This document shows positions 1 to 5,506 of a stretch of DNA of 5,506 nucleotides, piece after piece (within the stretch, counting starts at the first letter, position 1; each line of letters starts with the position of its first letter). Source of the stretch: an uncultured Bacteroidia bacterium (GTDB lineage Bacteria; Bacteroidota; Bacteroidia; Bacteroidales; Prolixibacteraceae); the NCBI GenBank assembly GCA_903859795.1, contig CAIOOC010000496.1:1-5506 (forward strand), given 5' to 3'. Made by a program: the position numbers and the translations under genes. The notes under the pieces were generated by a model. The model did no database searches and had not been told where the DNA came from. It was given only the letters and a program-made list of their open reading frames with translations.

Positions 1-1634
1 CATATGTCTTCGCAAATGTTTCGTATGATAATTCCTGGAATAATCTTTGGCTCGGAGATGCGGGGCCAGCGGCCATGAATATTAGTGAAATTAGCGATGA
101 AGGTAAGTCTTGTTGGTTTGGTTTTTCCTATAAATATGGGCAGCTTAAAATCGGTGGTGGCTTATTTGAGTGGTGGGAACCATCGTATAAGGTGATCCGA
201 ATGTTAAATGAATTTATCAAACGAGTACCCGCCTCTCCGCTTGATGCAGCTGTAAAAAAACAACGCACTGCAGAGGCAAAATGGTTAAGGGCCTTCAATT
301 ATTTTGAGATGGTCAAACGTTATGGCGGGGTTCCACTTATTCTTGAGGCTCAAAGTGCCTCCATGCCAAAGGATTCTTTATATCCTAAACGGAATAAGGA
401 GCAGGAAGTATATGATTTTGTGATTGCTGAAACAGGTTCCATCTCGAACGACCTTCCTGAAACTGGTGTTGATGTCTCAAGTCCTACAAAATACACCGCC
501 TTGGCTTTGAAGTGCAGGGCTGCTTTATATGCCGGTAGTATAGCACAGTATGGTACCGTACAGTTAAACGGTGTTGTAGGTATTGATGGCTCTAAAGCTA
601 ATTCGTACTATCAACAGGCTTATGATGCTGCACAACTTATTATTAGTAGTGGCAAATATTCTCTGTTTAATAAATACCCCGGGGATAAAGTTAAAAATTT
701 CAGAAATTTATTTATAGAAAAGAATAATTCTGAAGGAATCTTTGGCAAGAAACATGACAATACGAATGGTATGGGAAATGGTGGGAATGGATGGGCTTAC
801 GATTTCTTTAATTGCCCCTATCCAAATGGTTGGGGTGGAGGCAATGAGTGCGGCCCTTATCTGGAAATGGCTGAAGATTTTGACTATACTGATGGGTCTT
901 CAGGTAAATTGGACAGAACGGCCATCCAACAGGGATTGTGGACAACCGATCAGTTATGGGCAAATAAGGATCCTCGTTTTTTTGCAACGATTTATACCCA
1001 GAATACTTCCTGGAAAGGTACATTGCTTGATTGGCATAAAGGTATTATTAAGCCTGATGGTTCAATGCAGACTGACGGATCTTATAATGGTATCCTTGCA
1101 AATGGAACTCAGAATGTCAATGGTACCGGCTTTGGAGTGTTGAAATACGTGGATGAAGCCCATGGAAATCTGATAGGATTAAATGGTGACTGGGCTACAT
1201 CTTCGGTCGACTGGCTGGTATTTCGTTATGGAGAGATACTGCTAAATTATGCAGAGGCTGCGTTGGCACTAGGAAAATCAGGAGATGCATTAGGCGCTGT
1301 TAACCAGATCAGAGAACGGGCAGGAATTGCTGATTTGCCTTCACTTTCGCAGGATCAGTACAGACATGAACGCAGAGTTGAGCTTGCTTTCGAAGGACAC
1401 CGCTATTGGGATTTAAGAAGATGGAGAACAGCTCAGACTTTACTTTCTCAGAACACTTCAGGATTACGTTATATTCTTGATTTTACAACCGGAAAATATA
1501 AATTAATGGTTATTGAAAATATTGACGGAACTGTTACCCCACCCGCATTCTATCCACAAAACTATTATTTGCCAATTACGATTACGCGTACCGGCAATAA
1601 TCCAAATCTTGTTGAAAATCCAGGATACCAATAA
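1..1634 (+). CDS. SusD/RagB-family outer-membrane glycan-binding lipoprotein, 5' end missing
   Basis: SusD-family proteins are surface lipoproteins that cap a SusC-type TonB-dependent transporter and bind glycans for import. The reading frame is open to the left edge. The first full codon is at position 3, and 24 in-frame residues (starting YVFANVSYDN, with W-N-N-L-W) precede the ATG at 75, so that ATG is internal and the true start lies outside the window. About 543 residues are visible. Judging by family length (about 500-650), the missing part is the lipoprotein signal and first helices. Family hallmarks are the TPR-like helical stretch at about 190-350 (R-x-x-A-E-A-K-W-L-R-A, then Y-F-x-M-V-x-R-Y-G-G-V-P-L), the C-terminal E-R-R-V-E-L-A-F-E-G-H-R-Y-W-D-L-R-R-W block at 1368-1424, and the final N-P-N-L-x-x-N-P-G-Y that ends most family members. 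A Gly/Asn/Trp-rich segment at about 755-850 may lie near the ligand-binding face (inference). Family assignment is very secure; the ligand is unknown. Confidence 0.95.
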   Translation, partial: YVFANVSYDNSWNNLWLGDAGPAAMNISEISDEGKSCWFGFSYKYGQLKIGGGLFEWWEPSYKVIRMLNEFIKRVPASPLDAAVKKQRTAEAKWLRAFNYFEMVKRYGGVPLILEAQSASMPKDSLYPKRNKEQEVYDFVIAETGSISNDLPETGVDVSSPTKYTALALKCRAALYAGSIAQYGTVQLNGVVGIDGSKANSYYQQAYDAAQLIISSGKYSLFNKYPGDKVKNFRNLFIEKNNSEGIFGKKHDNTNGMGNGGNGWAYDFFNCPYPNGWGGGNECGPYLEMAEDFDYTDGSSGKLDRTAIQQGLWTTDQLWANKDPRFFATIYTQNTSWKGTLLDWHKGIIKPDGSMQTDGSYNGILANGTQNVNGTGFGVLKYVDEAHGNLIGLNGDWATSSVDWLVFRYGEILLNYAEAALALGKSGDALGAVNQIRERAGIADLPSLSQDQYRHERRVELAFEGHRYWDLRRWRTAQTLLSQNTSGLRYILDFTTGKYKLMVIENIDGTVTPPAFYPQNYYLPITITRTGNNPNLVENPGYQ

Positions 1635-1672
1635 GATAAACATAGAATCACAGACAATTTAAGAAAGCATTA

Positions 1673-1710
1673 TATAACCCCGTTCTGACTAAGTTCAGAA
1701 TGGGGTTATA
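1673..1710 (+). terminator. Strong hairpin after susD (terminator or 3'-end/attenuation element)
   Basis: Arms 1673-1688 (TATAACCCCGTTCTGA) and 1695-1710 (TCAGAATGGGGTTATA) pair over 16 positions, with one G-U pair (1682:1701) and a 6-base loop. The hairpin starts 38 bases after the susD stop. No run of T follows it, so it is not a classic intrinsic terminator in the E. coli sense. Hairpins between susCD and downstream enzyme genes in Bacteroidota are often partial terminators or 3'-end stabilisers, giving more SusCD transcript than enzyme transcript. That role is inferred here; the pairing itself is plain in the sequence. Confidence 0.7.
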
Positions 1711-1846
1711 CAATCAATTAAGCAAAATCGGCTCGAAGGATCGGATCCAATTTCTCACATTTGCATCACCGATTCCCCAAATTTTGTCATCCAATTGGAT
1801 CTGCCTCTTTATTTTTTAGGGTTAAATCAGTAATAAAATTACCTAA
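1711..1846 (+). other. Leader region upstream of the DUF4185 gene, with small inverted repeats
   Basis: This gap holds no convincing ORF. Two related elements stand out. GATCCAATT at 1744-1752 is the reverse complement of AATTGGATC at 1793-1801. The right-hand copy also lies within a perfect 12-bp palindrome, ATCCAATTGGAT, at 1789-1800. They could be an operator pair, an RNA stem enclosing about 40 bases, or chance. A TTTG at 1760-1763 followed by AAATTTTG at 1779-1786 resembles the Bacteroidota -33/-7 promoter pattern (TTTG, then TAnnTTTG). However, the spacer is only 15 bases and the first base of the -7 box is wrong, so I do not call a promoter. Confidence 0.35.
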
Positions 1847-3052
1847 ATGCAGACAAGATTCAGTCAAATAAAAACATTGACCTTGAGCATTGCCCTAATA
1901 ACAGTTGCAACTTTTCTTTTAAGCAACAGTGAATCCGGCATTAAAAAAACAAATTTGGAGCCAATTGGAAACACTTTACCGGGTTTTGATGTGCAGACCT
2001 ATAGAAAGGACTGGCATTTTATACCTAAGAGTACGATACTAAAGGGAATTAAATGGCTTGGCCCACGAATGCAGTACCCGGGCAGTTTCAAGGCTGACAC
2101 TTATCCGTTGACATGGGCAGATAATAATCTAATTTACAGCTCAGGAGGAGATCCGGTCTCCGAAATTAAAAACAATGGACTTGAATTTCTGAAAATAGAA
2201 GGGACCCCCGACAATTACAAAATTTCTGTCATCAACGAAATGCCTGATTTTCTGGGATGGGGTGGTCATGGTCTAAAGCCAACAGGGCTGTTGTGTTGTA
2301 AAGGTGTACTCTATTTGTTCGCCCATAATCTTGGTAAGAGAACTAACGAGAACAATGAAAAATGCCATGGTTACGATGCTCAGATCTTCATGTCCAAAGA
2401 CTATGGTAAAACCTGGTTTCCGGATATTAAAATAGTGGAGAATTCACCGATGTTCCCTGGCAGAGATTTTGGGAGCCCGTGCTTTGTAAACTATGGCAAA
2501 GATAATGCCGGAGCTACAGACGGGTTCGTTTATGCACTGAGTGGTGAAGGTTGGGCCAACGGTAATTTCCTTAAAGTTGGTCGGGTACCCGAAGACCGCA
2601 TCATGGATATCAAATCGTGGAAATTCATTGGTAAGTTTAAAACGGGAAGAAATCCAGTGTGGGTCAGAAATTTCAAAGCATCAATACCTGTATTTAAGGA
2701 TTCCGGATTTATGGGATATCCGGAATGTGTGTATATCGAATCGCTCAAGCGTTACCTGCTACTTGGCTGGAGATTTAAGGTGGAGAAGCCTGATAAATAC
2801 AGCCCTGATGACGGAAGTGAACTCGCTATTTACGAAAGCCCCAAACCGTGGGGACCATTTTCATTAGTCGCAAAGATGGATTGGGAGACGCCTGAAGTAA
2901 CCCCTTACAATCCTCGCTTGCCATTGAAATGGTTTGACAACGATAAACTTGAAGGTTACCTATTGTTTTCCGGTAGTTGGAGAAATGGAGGTAGCAGTGA
3001 GTTTTACAGGGTACAAGTCAGGAAGTTCAAACTTGTACGTATAAAGAAATAA
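1847..3052 (+). CDS. Exported DUF4185 protein, possible glycan hydrolase (GH183-related)
   Basis: This 401-residue protein carries a DUF4185 (PF13810) domain over nearly its whole length. Recognisable family blocks are T-Y-P-L-T-W-A-D-N-N-L-I-Y-S (85-98) followed by G-G-D; an Asp-box S-K-D-Y-G-K-T-W (183-190); F-V-N-Y-G-K-D-N-A-G-A-T-D-G-F-V-Y (213-229); V-P-E-D-R-I, then P-V-F and L-K-R-Y-L-L; P-W-G-P-F (334-338); and L-L-F-S-G-S-W (372-378). The Asp-box and strand pattern suggest a beta-propeller. Some DUF4185 proteins are endo-D-arabinanases (CAZy GH183); whether this one shares that activity is not shown. A basic N-terminus and hydrophobic stretch (about 11-25) act as a signal peptide or anchor; there is no lipobox, so periplasmic is likely. 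The start is fixed by an in-frame TAA at 1844-1846 directly before the ATG and by the lack of another Met before the domain. No Shine-Dalgarno is visible. It follows susD by 212 bases and precedes the next gene by 66. DUF4185 assignment is confident; enzymatic function is tentative. Confidence 0.85.
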   Translation: MQTRFSQIKTLTLSIALITVATFLLSNSESGIKKTNLEPIGNTLPGFDVQTYRKDWHFIPKSTILKGIKWLGPRMQYPGSFKADTYPLTWADNNLIYSSGGDPVSEIKNNGLEFLKIEGTPDNYKISVINEMPDFLGWGGHGLKPTGLLCCKGVLYLFAHNLGKRTNENNEKCHGYDAQIFMSKDYGKTWFPDIKIVENSPMFPGRDFGSPCFVNYGKDNAGATDGFVYALSGEGWANGNFLKVGRVPEDRIMDIKSWKFIGKFKTGRNPVWVRNFKASIPVFKDSGFMGYPECVYIESLKRYLLLGWRFKVEKPDKYSPDDGSELAIYESPKPWGPFSLVAKMDWETPEVTPYNPRLPLKWFDNDKLEGYLLFSGSWRNGGSSEFYRVQVRKFKLVRIKK

Positions 3053-3118
3053 AGATAAGAAAAGAGGATCTTAATACACTTCTAAATATCCAAATTAAAA
3101 ACATAAATCTCTTGGATT

Positions 3119-4660
3119 ATGAAAAATTCAGCAAATAGAATTGTAAATAAAGTTATATTGTACTTTGGCTTATGGCTATGTCTGGTCTCGTTAAACGGTC
3201 TGGCACAACAATCGATGGATTCAGATTCCCCGCCACGCATTGTGGAATTTATTGGAAACCAGCCTATGACTCGTGTAGGGCGTCCCTTTGAAGTTCTGGG
3301 TGTAATCAGTAATCCCGCAAAAATTGCCATAAATTTGACGGCAACTTTAAAATTACCCGAGGGAATCCATCTTGAAGGTATGACAGTACGTTCGGTTAAG
3401 CTTTCACCTGATGAGAAAGTTACGCTTCGATGGAATCTTTTCAGTGATAAACCTCAATACACCGAGATATTATTGGAAGTATCCAATAAACTTGATATAC
3501 TTGCAGCTTCCAGGTTACCGGTACGTTTTTTGCCCAAAATGGAGAAATTCAAAGCCTCATACATCCCAGATCCTCAACCTTTAAAGAAAAATTCGGAATT
3601 ACTTGTCGGGGCACACAATTGTCCGTTATGGGAAGCTGATTCTTATGATCGGTGGTCCCAGATTCTTAAACATCCGGAACGGACACCAGCTATGGGTTTT
3701 TACGCACAGGAAAATCCTGAAGTTGCCGATTGGGAAACCAAATGGGCAGCTGAACATGGGGTTGACTTTTTTATTTATTGTTGGTACCGTACCGAACAGG
3801 GCGGTCCGGTGAAACAAATGTTAGGCAGTGCTTTGCATAAAGCACTTTTTAATTCGAAGTTCCAAAGTCAGATGAAATTTACCATCATGTGGGAAAATCA
3901 AACTAAAGGGAAAGCTGGAGTTTCCAATGAAGACGATCTGATGAATAATTTATTGCCATTCTGGATGGACAATTACTTTAAACGTGCAAATTACCTGGTT
4001 GTCGACAACAAACCGGTGTTGTTCATTTATCGTCCTGAATTTCTGGTTGACGATTTGGGGAGCGTTGAGAATGTCCGGACTGCCTTTGACAAAATGCGGC
4101 AGGCATGTCGTGACGCAGGTTTTGCTGGTTTGTTGTTGCTGGGCGAGTATCGCTATTTAGACCCCAAACATCTTGAATTAATGAAAAACATCGGGCTGGA
4201 CAATACTTTTGCCTATTGCTGGCATGTTCAAAATAGCCCCACTCCTCAGGAAGCTATCGATACCCAGATGAACGATATCCGGACAACTCAAAAACTTGGA
4301 ATCCTGCCACAGGTTGTAACCGTTTCGCAAGCCTGGAGCGGATGGAGTGATGAAGGGTCAATATGGAAGTTACCACCCGCCGAATTCGAAACACTATTAA
4401 GGCAAGCAAAGGGATTTGTTGAAAAGTTGCCAAAAGATCAACTTAGTGGCCGAATGTTGTTACTCGACAACTGGAATGAATGGGCCGAAGGTCACTACCT
4501 ATTGCCATATACTGAAAATGGATTTGGATATCTGGATGCAATTCGTAAGGTCTTTTTAAATGCCGCTGACAAACATACAGACTTAATACCTGAAGACATC
4601 GGCATGGGTCCGTATGAGACCTCTTATCGGGAATGGCTGGCTAAAAAGCGTGGTCAGTAA
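3119..4660 (+). CDS. Exported GH99-like (WbsX-family) protein with N-terminal Ig-like domain
   Basis: This 513-residue protein begins with a signal peptide (hydrophobic 12-25, probable cleavage after G-L-A at 27-29). Next comes a beta-rich Ig-like domain (about 38-139), recalling NEW3-type accessory domains. The catalytic-type domain spans about 160-505 and matches the WbsX/GH99-like family (PF14307): G-F-Y-A-Q-E-N-P-E-V (193-202), E-H-G-V-D-F-F-I-Y-C-W-Y (212-223), M-K-F-T-I-M-W-E-N (252-260), D-N-K-P-V-L-F-I-Y-R-P, and D-N-W-N-E-W-A-E-G-H-Y-L-L-P (450-463). Glu454 and Glu457, in N-E-W-x-E, have the spacing of the catalytic pair of GH99 endo-alpha-1,2-mannosidases/mannanases. WbsX proteins in O-antigen clusters are labelled glycosyltransferases and are cytoplasmic; the export signal and PUL setting here favour a glycoside hydrolase (inference). 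The ATG is supported by an in-frame TAA at 3104-3106 and by the signal peptide starting at once. It sits 66 bases after the DUF4185 gene with no hairpin or promoter between, so the two are probably cotranscribed. Substrate is unknown. Confidence 0.85.
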   Translation: MKNSANRIVNKVILYFGLWLCLVSLNGLAQQSMDSDSPPRIVEFIGNQPMTRVGRPFEVLGVISNPAKIAINLTATLKLPEGIHLEGMTVRSVKLSPDEKVTLRWNLFSDKPQYTEILLEVSNKLDILAASRLPVRFLPKMEKFKASYIPDPQPLKKNSELLVGAHNCPLWEADSYDRWSQILKHPERTPAMGFYAQENPEVADWETKWAAEHGVDFFIYCWYRTEQGGPVKQMLGSALHKALFNSKFQSQMKFTIMWENQTKGKAGVSNEDDLMNNLLPFWMDNYFKRANYLVVDNKPVLFIYRPEFLVDDLGSVENVRTAFDKMRQACRDAGFAGLLLLGEYRYLDPKHLELMKNIGLDNTFAYCWHVQNSPTPQEAIDTQMNDIRTTQKLGILPQVVTVSQAWSGWSDEGSIWKLPPAEFETLLRQAKGFVEKLPKDQLSGRMLLLDNWNEWAEGHYLLPYTENGFGYLDAIRKVFLNAADKHTDLIPEDIGMGPYETSYREWLAKKRGQ

Positions 4661-4824
4661 TGGTAAAATGTAACAAGAAAAGCCGACATTCACATTATTG
4701 GGGTTAATACTTGAATGAAATAGCCATGATTAGAAAATCACCTACCGAAAGTGACAGAAGTTTTCAATCATGGCTATTAGCTTCGCTGATCTTCGATTCC
4801 ATACAATCTTTAAAAACAAATTAT
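4661..4824 (+). other. Intergenic region before the beta-helix lipoprotein gene
   Basis: This 164-base gap has no TAnnTTTG-type promoter that I can find. Its main content is the long hairpin annotated at 4719-4778, followed by an AT-rich leader (TTTAAAAACAAATTAT) directly before the ATG at 4825, typical of Bacteroidota starts. The frame of the downstream gene stays open back to an ATG at 4726, which lies inside the left arm of the hairpin. It would add 33 residues before the lipoprotein signal and is not favoured. Confidence 0.5.
4719..4778 (+). terminator. Long bulged hairpin between GH99-like and beta-helix genes
   Basis: The left arm AATAGCCATGATT (4719-4731) pairs perfectly with AATCATGGCTATT (4766-4778). 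After a single bulged A at 4732, GAAAA (4733-4737) pairs with TTTTC (4761-4765). TCAC (4738-4741) can then pair with GTGA (4751-4754), leaving a one-sided internal loop, CAGAAG (4755-4760), and a 9-base apical loop. The total is 22 paired positions. No T-run follows, as with the hairpin after susD. It begins 58 bases after the GH99-like stop and ends 46 bases before the next ATG. It is likely a transcription terminator, attenuator or processing and stability element; which one cannot be told from sequence. Confidence 0.65.
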
Positions 4825-5506
4825 ATGCGAGTGAAACACTATATATTTTTAATTATTCTTTTTCACTTAATTGCATGCGGTAAAAAATCAAATACAGTTC
4901 CTTATACCGCTCCTGAACAAGAAAAAAAATCAGATGATTTTGTAGTGTTTGTAAATAATAAACCATCATTTGTCTACCAGGCCAGAGTATCAAAATTTCC
5001 GATCAATCAAATCTGGCCCGGTTACCAAAGGCCGCTGAATCAAACTGAAATTGCATCATTTACATACTTTGACATTCAGGGAGAAGTTCTGATAAGGATC
5101 ATTTCAACCAGCGAAATTAAAACCGTGGATATCCGTCCTAAGGAATATGGAATAAAATCAATTGTTAAAGGAAATACCATCGAATTTAAATTATCAAAAC
5201 CTTCTCAATTCATTGTTGAGGTGAATGGGAATCATAATCCTTTGCATATTTTTGCGAATCCTGTTGAAACCTTTCATGTCAATAAAGAAGATCCCGGGGT
5301 CCGTTATTTCGGCCCCGGCATCCATGAGGCAGGCGTTATAAATTTAAACAGCAATGAAACTGTTTTCATCGATGGCGGCGCTATAGTTTATGGAGTAATA
5401 AACAGTCAGAATACCAGGAATATTAAAATAGTTGGCAGAGGCATCCTCGACGCCAGTAAGTTTGAACGGGGCAAAACCCCCAACATGATCACCTTAAAAC
5501 ATGTAG
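4825..5506 (+). CDS. Beta-helix glycoside hydrolase-like lipoprotein (GH28/GH49-type), 3' end missing
   Basis: The frame runs open to the right edge, giving 227 residues. The N-terminus is basic, then hydrophobic (I7-I16), ending in a lipobox L-I-A-C with Cys18 as the lipidated residue. This supports the ATG at 4825 over the in-frame ATG at 4726. The residues after the Cys (G-K-K-S) are basic rather than the acidic pattern associated with surface export in Bacteroidota, so a periplasm-facing position is possible. Residues about 39-146 form a beta-sandwich, including D-I-R-P-K-E-Y-G-I-K and ending in L-H-I-F-A-N-P. This resembles the N-terminal domain of GH49 dextranase-like and related Bacteroidota GH28-type proteins. 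From about 160 a parallel beta-helix begins: R-Y-F-G-P-G-I-H-E-A-G-V-I-N-L (160-174), F-I-D-G-G-A-I-V-Y-G, then N-I-K-I-V-G-R-G-I-L-D (199-209). Catalytic aspartates would lie in the missing part, so neither the family nor the activity (polygalacturonase, dextranase or other) can be settled. It belongs with the upstream enzyme genes by strand and theme. Confidence 0.8.
   Translation, partial: MRVKHYIFLIILFHLIACGKKSNTVPYTAPEQEKKSDDFVVFVNNKPSFVYQARVSKFPINQIWPGYQRPLNQTEIASFTYFDIQGEVLIRIISTSEIKTVDIRPKEYGIKSIVKGNTIEFKLSKPSQFIVEVNGNHNPLHIFANPVETFHVNKEDPGVRYFGPGIHEAGVINLNSNETVFIDGGAIVYGVINSQNTRNIKIVGRGILDASKFERGKTPNMITLKHV

Noticed and set aside
75..77. ATG at 75 as the start of the SusD-like gene
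   Set aside because: The same frame is open to the left edge and encodes 24 SusD-like residues before it, and no signal peptide or lipobox follows the ATG.
742..1143. 133-codon + strand ORF inside the SusD-like gene
   Set aside because: It overlaps a strongly recognised gene in another frame, and its Met/Ile/Leu-rich translation resembles no family; it is a frame shadow.
1760..1786. Bacteroidota-type promoter (TTTG ... AAATTTTG) before the DUF4185 gene
   Set aside because: The 15-base spacer is shorter than the usual spacing of about 19-21, and the -7 box lacks its first T; it is too weak to call.
2530..2867. Overlapping + and - strand ORFs inside the DUF4185 gene
   Set aside because: They are shadows of conserved DUF4185 coding sequence; their translations have no family features.
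3082..3330. 82-codon - strand ORF overlapping the start of the GH99-like gene
   Set aside because: It is antisense to the well-supported signal peptide and Ig-like domain, and its translation shows no recognisable domain.
548..3795. The repeated string TGGTACCGTA in the SusD-like gene (about 550) and the GH99-like gene (about 3783)
   Set aside because: Both copies lie in coding sequence in conserved protein contexts, they are far apart and only 10 bases long; chance is enough.
3119..4660. Calling the WbsX-family gene a cytoplasmic glycosyltransferase for O-antigen synthesis
   Set aside because: A clear signal peptide, an Ig-like domain and placement among SusD and degradative-type enzymes argue against that role.
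4726..4824. Upstream ATG at 4726 as the true start of the beta-helix gene, or a separate 33-residue leader peptide
   Set aside because: Starting at 4825 gives a textbook lipoprotein signal (basic, hydrophobic, L-I-A-C), the longer form would bury it, and the ATG lies inside a hairpin arm.

Overview
The window looks like the 3' half of a polysaccharide utilisation locus (PUL) from a member of the Bacteroidota. The evidence is a SusD/RagB-family outer-membrane glycan-binding protein followed on the same strand by three exported proteins of carbohydrate-active type. Base composition is AT-leaning, there are no Shine-Dalgarno sequences before the starts, and the leaders are A-rich, all as in this phylum. 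The genus cannot be read from the sequence.

Layout, all on the + strand. (1) Positions 1-1634: a SusD-like protein cut by the left edge; its SusC partner would be expected further left. (2) 1635-1846: a 212-base gap with a strong 16-bp hairpin just after the susD stop, then a leader with small inverted repeats. (3) 1847-3052: an exported DUF4185 protein with a predicted beta-propeller fold, related to the endo-D-arabinanases of GH183. (4) 3119-4660: an exported protein with an N-terminal Ig-like domain and a GH99-like/WbsX (PF14307) catalytic domain. Its N-E-W-x-E motif matches the GH99 catalytic glutamate pair. (5) 4661-4824: a 164-base gap dominated by a long bulged hairpin. (6) 4825 to the right edge: the N-terminal 227 residues of a lipoprotein with an Ig-like domain followed by the start of a right-handed parallel beta-helix, resembling GH28/GH49-type enzymes.

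Inferred working model: SusC/SusD capture and import an oligo- or polysaccharide, and the three exported enzymes cut or trim it in the periplasm or at the cell surface. The combination of DUF4185, GH99-like and beta-helix proteins does not match a substrate I can name. The two intergenic hairpins suggest the enzyme genes are expressed from the same transcript at graded levels, or have ends processed at those points. No RNA genes, CRISPR arrays, insertion sequences or att sites were seen.
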